Assembly (NCBI GenBank): GCA_946185175.1
Contig: CAMHIH010000028.1
Location: 1-8,576 of the forward strand
Reading direction: 5' to 3'
From: an uncultured Candidatus Saccharibacteria bacterium
Lineage (GTDB): Bacteria; Patescibacteriota; Saccharimonadia; Saccharimonadales; Saccharimonadaceae
DNA length: 8,576 nucleotides
This document shows, one piece after another, positions 5,017 to 8,576 of this stretch. A program made the position numbers and the translations under genes. Position 1 is the first letter of the stretch, and every line of letters begins with the position of its first letter. The notes beneath the pieces were generated by a model. The model made no database searches, was not told where the DNA came from, and saw only the letters and a list, made by a program, of their open reading frames with translations.

Positions 5017-6778
5017 AAATGGTTTAGTGCGATGCCCAAATTGTGGCTCAAGTTATATAAAGCAGGATACTGAGGCAGGTAAGTTGCGCTGTGAAAACTG
5101 TCGGACCCTTTTTGAAGGCGAGTTGGCAAATAAGGCTGGCGGCATACGAGGACATAAAGGTGAAGATCGTGGCCTGGGCGCAGAGGATTTAATTCCAGGG
5201 AAAGATGTGGTCGTGACGATGGCCTGTCCATCTTGTGGCGCACAAGTCGTGGTGAACACTGATGAGGCAACGAGTGCGAAATGTCACTGGTGTCGTCATA
5301 TATTGTCGATAAATGAGCAGGTTTCAAATGGCGCGGTGCCAGATTTGGTTTTGCCGTTTAAGATTTCGAAGCGTAAGGCGCAGGCCGCAATAACTGATTA
5401 TATTTCAAATCATGTGACGGTGGTAAATAAGGATTTTAAAGATAACTACAAGCCGGAATTGGTTTGCGGCGTTTACTTCCCGTATATGATTGTGGATGTA
5501 AATTCTAAAGCGAACATGAGTGGATACGCTGAACGTTCGAGTGATGGGAAAAATTTACCGAAAAATGGTGTTTGGCTAGCCGATGTTTATAGTGTAGTGC
5601 GCAATTTTGATTTGTTGGTCGATGATTTGACAGTCGAGTCGTCCAGCAGACGATTGAACCAAGATACGATGATTAATGCCAACTACGTGATTAATACAAT
5701 TATGCCGTTTGATACGGAAAACGCGGTGGCGTGGGATGCGAACTATCTGCGAGGCTTTACGAGTGAGAAGCGCGACGTAAATGTGGACAGCCTAAAACAG
5801 GTAGTAGCCCTACAATGTGGAGATATTGCGCGCTTGAAGATTCATGAAGAGATGAAAGATTACGACCGTGGCGTGCGGTGGGATGCAGAGCATCTTGGGA
5901 TTAAAGGTACGAAATGGCGCGCGGCATATTTACCGGTTTGGTTATATAGCTATCGCAGGGTAGAAGGTGGCAGAATTTATTATGTTGCGATGAACGGTCG
6001 TACGGGCGAGTTAGCAGGGGAATTGCCGGAGTCTAGTAAAGACAAGCCGATTGCTCAGAAGAAACGGGTAGTAAGTGATTATGAGCGTGGTGAAAGATTA
6101 AGGACAATTGGCATCACTTTACTAATTATTAGTTTTATTTTAGTATTCTTGTCTCCTATATTGTTAATTACTGGTGTCGTGTTGGTTATTCGTGGTAGTA
6201 GATTAATGAATGCACCGGTCCGCTTGTATGAAGATATGCGACCAAGTAAGCATAATGATAAAATTACGCGACATTATCATGAGCTTGAAACGCGCGCTAA
6301 AATAGAGAATGTCTATCGGCGCGATGATATTGTTGCCGATAATAAAAAAGCTTACCTTGATCATATTACGGGGCAGAATGATCAGCGCGTAATTGGCACG
6401 ATTTCGACTGGCGAGGAAGAGATGGTGGCGGCGGAGCGCTATCGTTTTGCGGCTAAGCGCGATGCAGTTATGAGCCGCCGACAAGCACGTCGTGAGATAT
6501 CTGGCGGAACAGTTGTAGCCTTAGTGTATATAGGGATGATTGTGCTGATTATATTGGTGGCGATTATCGGTGGTGGAAGTGGCAGTGGTGGTAGCGGTTC
6601 GCATTCTTCATCTTCGTCGTCAAGTAGTTCGGATTGGAGTAGTTACGATTCCGATTGGGGTTCGTCATCTGATTGGGGCGGTAGTAGTAGCTATGATTCC
6701 GGTGGTTGGGATTCCGGTGGTTGGGATTCTGGTGGTTGGGATTCTGGCGGTGGATTTGATTACAGTTATGATTATTAA
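5006..6778 (+). CDS. TFIIB-type double zinc-ribbon membrane protein, paralog 2, with Ser/Gly/Trp tail
   Basis: A 590-residue protein from the ATG at 5006, overlapping the previous gene by 11 bases. A GTG at 4994 is also in frame but has AAGG directly against it. The ATG has an AAGGG at usable distance and gives an N-terminus (MASKNG) like its paralogs. Zinc ribbons: Cys10/13 with Cys29/32, and Cys74/77 with Cys93/96 (CHWC). The central domain includes FDLLVDDLTVESSS (201-214), YLPVWLYSY (308-316) and MNGRTGELAG (329-338). A membrane hairpin at about 367-397 is followed by RHYHELET (422-429) and GTIST (464-468). Only this copy adds a basic linker, a third helix (about 502-522) and a 68-residue tail with a Ser run, DW repeats and DSGGW repeats, free of Lys and Arg. 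Positive-inside reasoning puts that tail outside the cell. It resembles the Gly/Ser tails of TPM-domain membrane proteins. Function unknown. Confidence 0.85.
   Translation: MASKNGLVRCPNCGSSYIKQDTEAGKLRCENCRTLFEGELANKAGGIRGHKGEDRGLGAEDLIPGKDVVVTMACPSCGAQVVVNTDEATSAKCHWCRHILSINEQVSNGAVPDLVLPFKISKRKAQAAITDYISNHVTVVNKDFKDNYKPELVCGVYFPYMIVDVNSKANMSGYAERSSDGKNLPKNGVWLADVYSVVRNFDLLVDDLTVESSSRRLNQDTMINANYVINTIMPFDTENAVAWDANYLRGFTSEKRDVNVDSLKQVVALQCGDIARLKIHEEMKDYDRGVRWDAEHLGIKGTKWRAAYLPVWLYSYRRVEGGRIYYVAMNGRTGELAGELPESSKDKPIAQKKRVVSDYERGERLRTIGITLLIISFILVFLSPILLITGVVLVIRGSRLMNAPVRLYEDMRPSKHNDKITRHYHELETRAKIENVYRRDDIVADNKKAYLDHITGQNDQRVIGTISTGEEEMVAAERYRFAAKRDAVMSRRQARREISGGTVVALVYIGMIVLIILVAIIGGGSGSGGSGSHSSSSSSSSSDWSSYDSDWGSSSDWGGSSSYDSGGWDSGGWDSGGWDSGGGFDYSYDY
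6695..6754 (+). repeat. 15-bp in-frame tandem repeat coding DSGGW
   Basis: GATTCCGGTGGTTGG occurs at 6695-6709 and 6710-6724, then at 6725-6739 with one change, and at 6740-6754 as a degenerate fourth copy. It encodes three DSGGW units and DSGGG in the C-terminal tail of paralog 2. A unit of 15 bp keeps the frame, so copy number could vary between strains by slippage without breaking the protein. Confidence 0.9.
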
Positions 6779-6796
6779 TTAATAAGGAGAAGTAAG

Positions 6797-8257
6797 ATGG
6801 CAATAAGTAACGACAAAAATGGGATGAACCGTTGTCCAAAGTGCGGTGCAACTGACGTCTCCTTAAATCAGAAAACTGGTAAATTGCGCTGCAACTTCTG
6901 CCGTGCGGAATTTGAAGGAAAGAAAGTTAATACTGACGGTGGTATCGATACTCTAAAAGGAGATATCGTTGGCGACGGCGCATCGGACATTGTGCCGGGC
7001 GATGATATTATTTTGACATTAAAATGTCCGGCTTGTGGCGCGGAGGTGGTAATCAACACCGAGGAAGTGACGAGTGCGAAATGTCACTGGTGTCGCCACG
7101 TGTTGTCGATTAACGAGAAGATGCCGAATGGTGCTGTGCCAGATATGGTATTGCCATTCAAGCTCGAGAAGGCAAAGGCGCAAGCTAATATTGATGAATT
7201 CGTGAAAAAGCGACAGTTCTTCGCTCACCCGCAGTTTAAGAAGGAATTTACGACTGAGAATATTATGGGCGTATATTTACCATACATGGTGGTAGATGCG
7301 AATACGCATGCTTCTTTGTCGGGCGAGGCAGAGCATCAAACGCGTTCATATACGGTAGGAAGCGGTAATTCGCAACGCCGAATGTATGATGCGGATGTTT
7401 ATGATGTGATGCGCGAATTCGATTTATTGGTAGACGATTTGACGATTGAGGCTTCGGCCGACAAATTAAACCAGAACACTTTAATAAACACGAACAATGT
7501 GATTAGCGCGGTGATGCCATTTGATACGGAAAACTGTGAAGACTGGAACCCGGGTTTGTTGCGTGGCTATGCGAGCGAAAAACGCGATACTAATATTGAA
7601 GCACTAAAGCCAGCAGTGGATTTGCAAATTGGTGATATGGCGCGATATCGTGCGCGCGAAAGTATGAAGTTCTATGATCGTGGCGTAAAATGGACAAACG
7701 AAAAGTTAGACGTTAAGGGTAGACGTTGGCGGGCGGCCTATTTGCCGGTTTGGCTGTATAGTTACCTGGAAGTAAAAGACGGTAAAAAATTACTGCATTA
7801 CGTAGCAGTGAATGCGCGGACTGGTGAAACCATGGGCAGTGTGCCAATTTATAAAACAAAGCTAATGATTGTTTCGGCAATCATTGAAATGATTGGTATT
7901 TTCCTTGGTACGAGATGGATTTTGTACTGGTTGGGCGTTGATATGGATGATGATAATCCGTTTTGGCTTGGTCTGTTGGCCTATACGCCTGGTTTTATCT
8001 TCTATTGGGTTATGACGAGTCGTTATCGTAATATGGGCGCACGTCATAAACATGAGCAAGAGACAAAGACCGAAGTGCGCAATTTGAAGCAGTCTGATGT
8101 GAAGCGCGAATCGCGCAAGCGCCTGTCGTCTTCGCGTATTGCGGGCGAAAATGGCAATACGGTCAGAGGTACTTTATCGTCAAGCAGTAACCAAAAAATG
8201 CTCGGCGAGAAATTAGCGAAGGGCCTTGGCATAGATCAGATGCTAGGGAAGAATTAA
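6797..8257 (+). CDS. TFIIB-type double zinc-ribbon membrane protein, paralog 3
   Basis: A 486-residue protein, 18 bases after paralog 2 and preceded by its own good AAGGAGA site (6784-6790), so it should be translated efficiently. Zinc ribbons: Cys13/16 with Cys32/35, and Cys77/80 with Cys96/99 (CHWC). The shared central domain follows: NGAVPDMVLPF (111-121), FDLLVDDLTIEAS (208-220), PFDTENCEDW (241-250), YLPVWLYSY (315-323) and VNARTGETMG (338-347). Two membrane segments (about 356-373 and 389-407) are further apart than in paralogs 1 and 2 and are joined by an acidic loop, VDMDDDNPFW. The tail carries RHKHEQET (416-423) and GTLSS (458-462), then a short helix-prone end. It has no Ser/Gly tail. 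The same membrane topology is expected: both ends in the cytoplasm. Probably a subunit of the same complex as paralogs 1 and 2; specific role unknown. Confidence 0.85.
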   Translation: MAISNDKNGMNRCPKCGATDVSLNQKTGKLRCNFCRAEFEGKKVNTDGGIDTLKGDIVGDGASDIVPGDDIILTLKCPACGAEVVINTEEVTSAKCHWCRHVLSINEKMPNGAVPDMVLPFKLEKAKAQANIDEFVKKRQFFAHPQFKKEFTTENIMGVYLPYMVVDANTHASLSGEAEHQTRSYTVGSGNSQRRMYDADVYDVMREFDLLVDDLTIEASADKLNQNTLINTNNVISAVMPFDTENCEDWNPGLLRGYASEKRDTNIEALKPAVDLQIGDMARYRARESMKFYDRGVKWTNEKLDVKGRRWRAAYLPVWLYSYLEVKDGKKLLHYVAVNARTGETMGSVPIYKTKLMIVSAIIEMIGIFLGTRWILYWLGVDMDDDNPFWLGLLAYTPGFIFYWVMTSRYRNMGARHKHEQETKTEVRNLKQSDVKRESRKRLSSSRIAGENGNTVRGTLSSSSNQKMLGEKLAKGLGIDQMLGKN

Positions 8258-8258
8258 T

Positions 8259-8576
8259 ATGAGCGAAGCGGCGTCGGTCAAGCGTTGCGTAAACTGTGGT
8301 GGTTCGGATTTTTTCCTGGAAGAAGCAAGCGGGAAATTGCGATGCAAAAACTGCAAAAGTTATTATGAAGATTTTAGCGCGAACGCCGCTGATAATTTGA
8401 ATGAATTGCGCGGTGAGCATATTACCGAACGCGCCAGCCAAATTAACGGCAGTAAGGACGAGCTGATATCGCTGGCCTGTTCATCTTGTGGAGCAGAGAT
8501 AACGATTATAGCTAGTGAGGCGTACTGCCGTTTTCTATTAAAAAAGAAGTGGCGTTACAGAAAGTCAAAAATTTCT
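8259..8576 (+). pseudogene. TFIIB-type zinc-ribbon protein, paralog 4: partial and apparently frameshifted
   Basis: The gene starts one base after the paralog 3 stop (TAA-T-ATG), with an AGGGA site at 8245-8249, and runs off the right edge. The first zinc ribbon is intact (Cys10/13, Cys29/32) and the first half of the second is present (Cys74/77 in ACSSCGAE). After SEA (residues 86-88) the homology stops in this frame. From 8522, in the frame shifted by two, it resumes as VLPFSIKKEVALQKVKNF, clearly equivalent to VLPFKISKRKAQAAI of the paralogs. The missing part is about 79 nt, encoding the C-H-W-C pair and the LSINE..NGAVPD motif. The frame is open to the window end (106 codons), but its last 18 residues are unlike the family. 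This is either a real deletion making a pseudogene or an assembly or sequencing error near the edge. Confidence 0.75.

Noticed and set aside
6564..6851. 95-codon minus-strand frame rich in Asn, His and Pro
   Set aside because: It is the antisense of the Ser/Gly/Trp/Asp repeat region; the odd composition is a by-product of the repeat.
3604..8257. Primosomal protein N' / phage replication protein annotation for the zinc-ribbon paralogs
   Set aside because: There are no helicase motifs (no Walker A or DEAH); only the zinc ribbons resemble those proteins, and the membrane hairpins do not fit a replication role.
8515..8530. Programmed frameshift in paralog 4
   Set aside because: A programmed shift would keep the family sequence on both sides; here about 26 codons including CHWC are absent, so a deletion or artefact explains it better.
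1..8576. Recoded TGA (as in Gracilibacteria/SR1)
   Set aside because: All complete genes end in TAA or TAG, but none needs TGA as a sense codon and Trp and Gly are written normally. The lack of TGA stops among seven genes is too small a sample to mean anything.
1..8576. CRISPR arrays, insertion sequences, rRNA or tRNA genes
   Set aside because: Looked for on both strands; no regularly spaced repeats, transposase genes, terminal inverted repeats or RNA gene cores were seen.

Overview
The window looks like a chromosomal segment from a small-genome bacterium with moderate GC, most like the Candidate Phyla Radiation and probably Candidatus Saccharibacteria (TM7). That assignment is an inference from gene content and style: compact glycolysis genes, an SPFH protein of the YdjI / 'virion core protein-like' type, and a tandem set of TFIIB-type zinc-ribbon membrane proteins. 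It does not rest on a marker gene. All seven complete genes end in TAA or TAG. They read through without in-frame TGA, so nothing suggests a changed genetic code.

Left part (1-1790), central metabolism. On the minus strand lie gap (glyceraldehyde-3-phosphate dehydrogenase) and, two bases after it, the first 18 codons of an rpiB-like ribose-5-phosphate isomerase. Divergent from them on the plus strand is ppa (family I inorganic pyrophosphatase). The two directions are served by back-to-back extended -10 promoters. ppa ends in a bidirectional terminator hairpin, followed by a second perfect hairpin that terminates the converging minus-strand gene.

Middle part (1800-2460). A minus-strand gene for an unrecognised 118-residue protein has a near-consensus promoter (TTGACA-17-TAATAT with extended TG), a leader of about 163 nt rich in hairpins, a good Shine-Dalgarno site and a terminator. 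The leader is the least explained element of the window. An imperfect inverted repeat lies between this promoter and the divergent one that drives the right-hand operon.

Right part (2420-8576), a plus-strand operon: an SPFH-domain protein followed, with almost no spacing, by four paralogous genes. Each begins with two Cys4 zinc ribbons (CxxC-CxxC, the second always C-H-W-C in the intact copies) and a large shared central domain ending in a YLPVWLYSY / NGRTGE motif. The three complete copies then have a transmembrane hairpin and a short cytoplasmic tail with a conserved RHxHExET motif. The second copy alone adds a third membrane segment and a Ser/Gly/Trp/Asp low-complexity tail. The fourth copy is cut by the window end. 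Just before that it shows a loss of about 79 nt that removes half of the second zinc ribbon and shifts the frame.

By analogy with the Bacillus subtilis YdjGHI proteins (zinc-ribbon membrane protein plus SPFH protein linked to PspA), I infer a membrane-associated SPFH / zinc-ribbon complex, possibly for envelope stress. Here the zinc ribbons are amplified into a paralog array, and the SPFH protein itself lacks the C-terminal zinc ribbon common in its family. No pspA is visible in the window.
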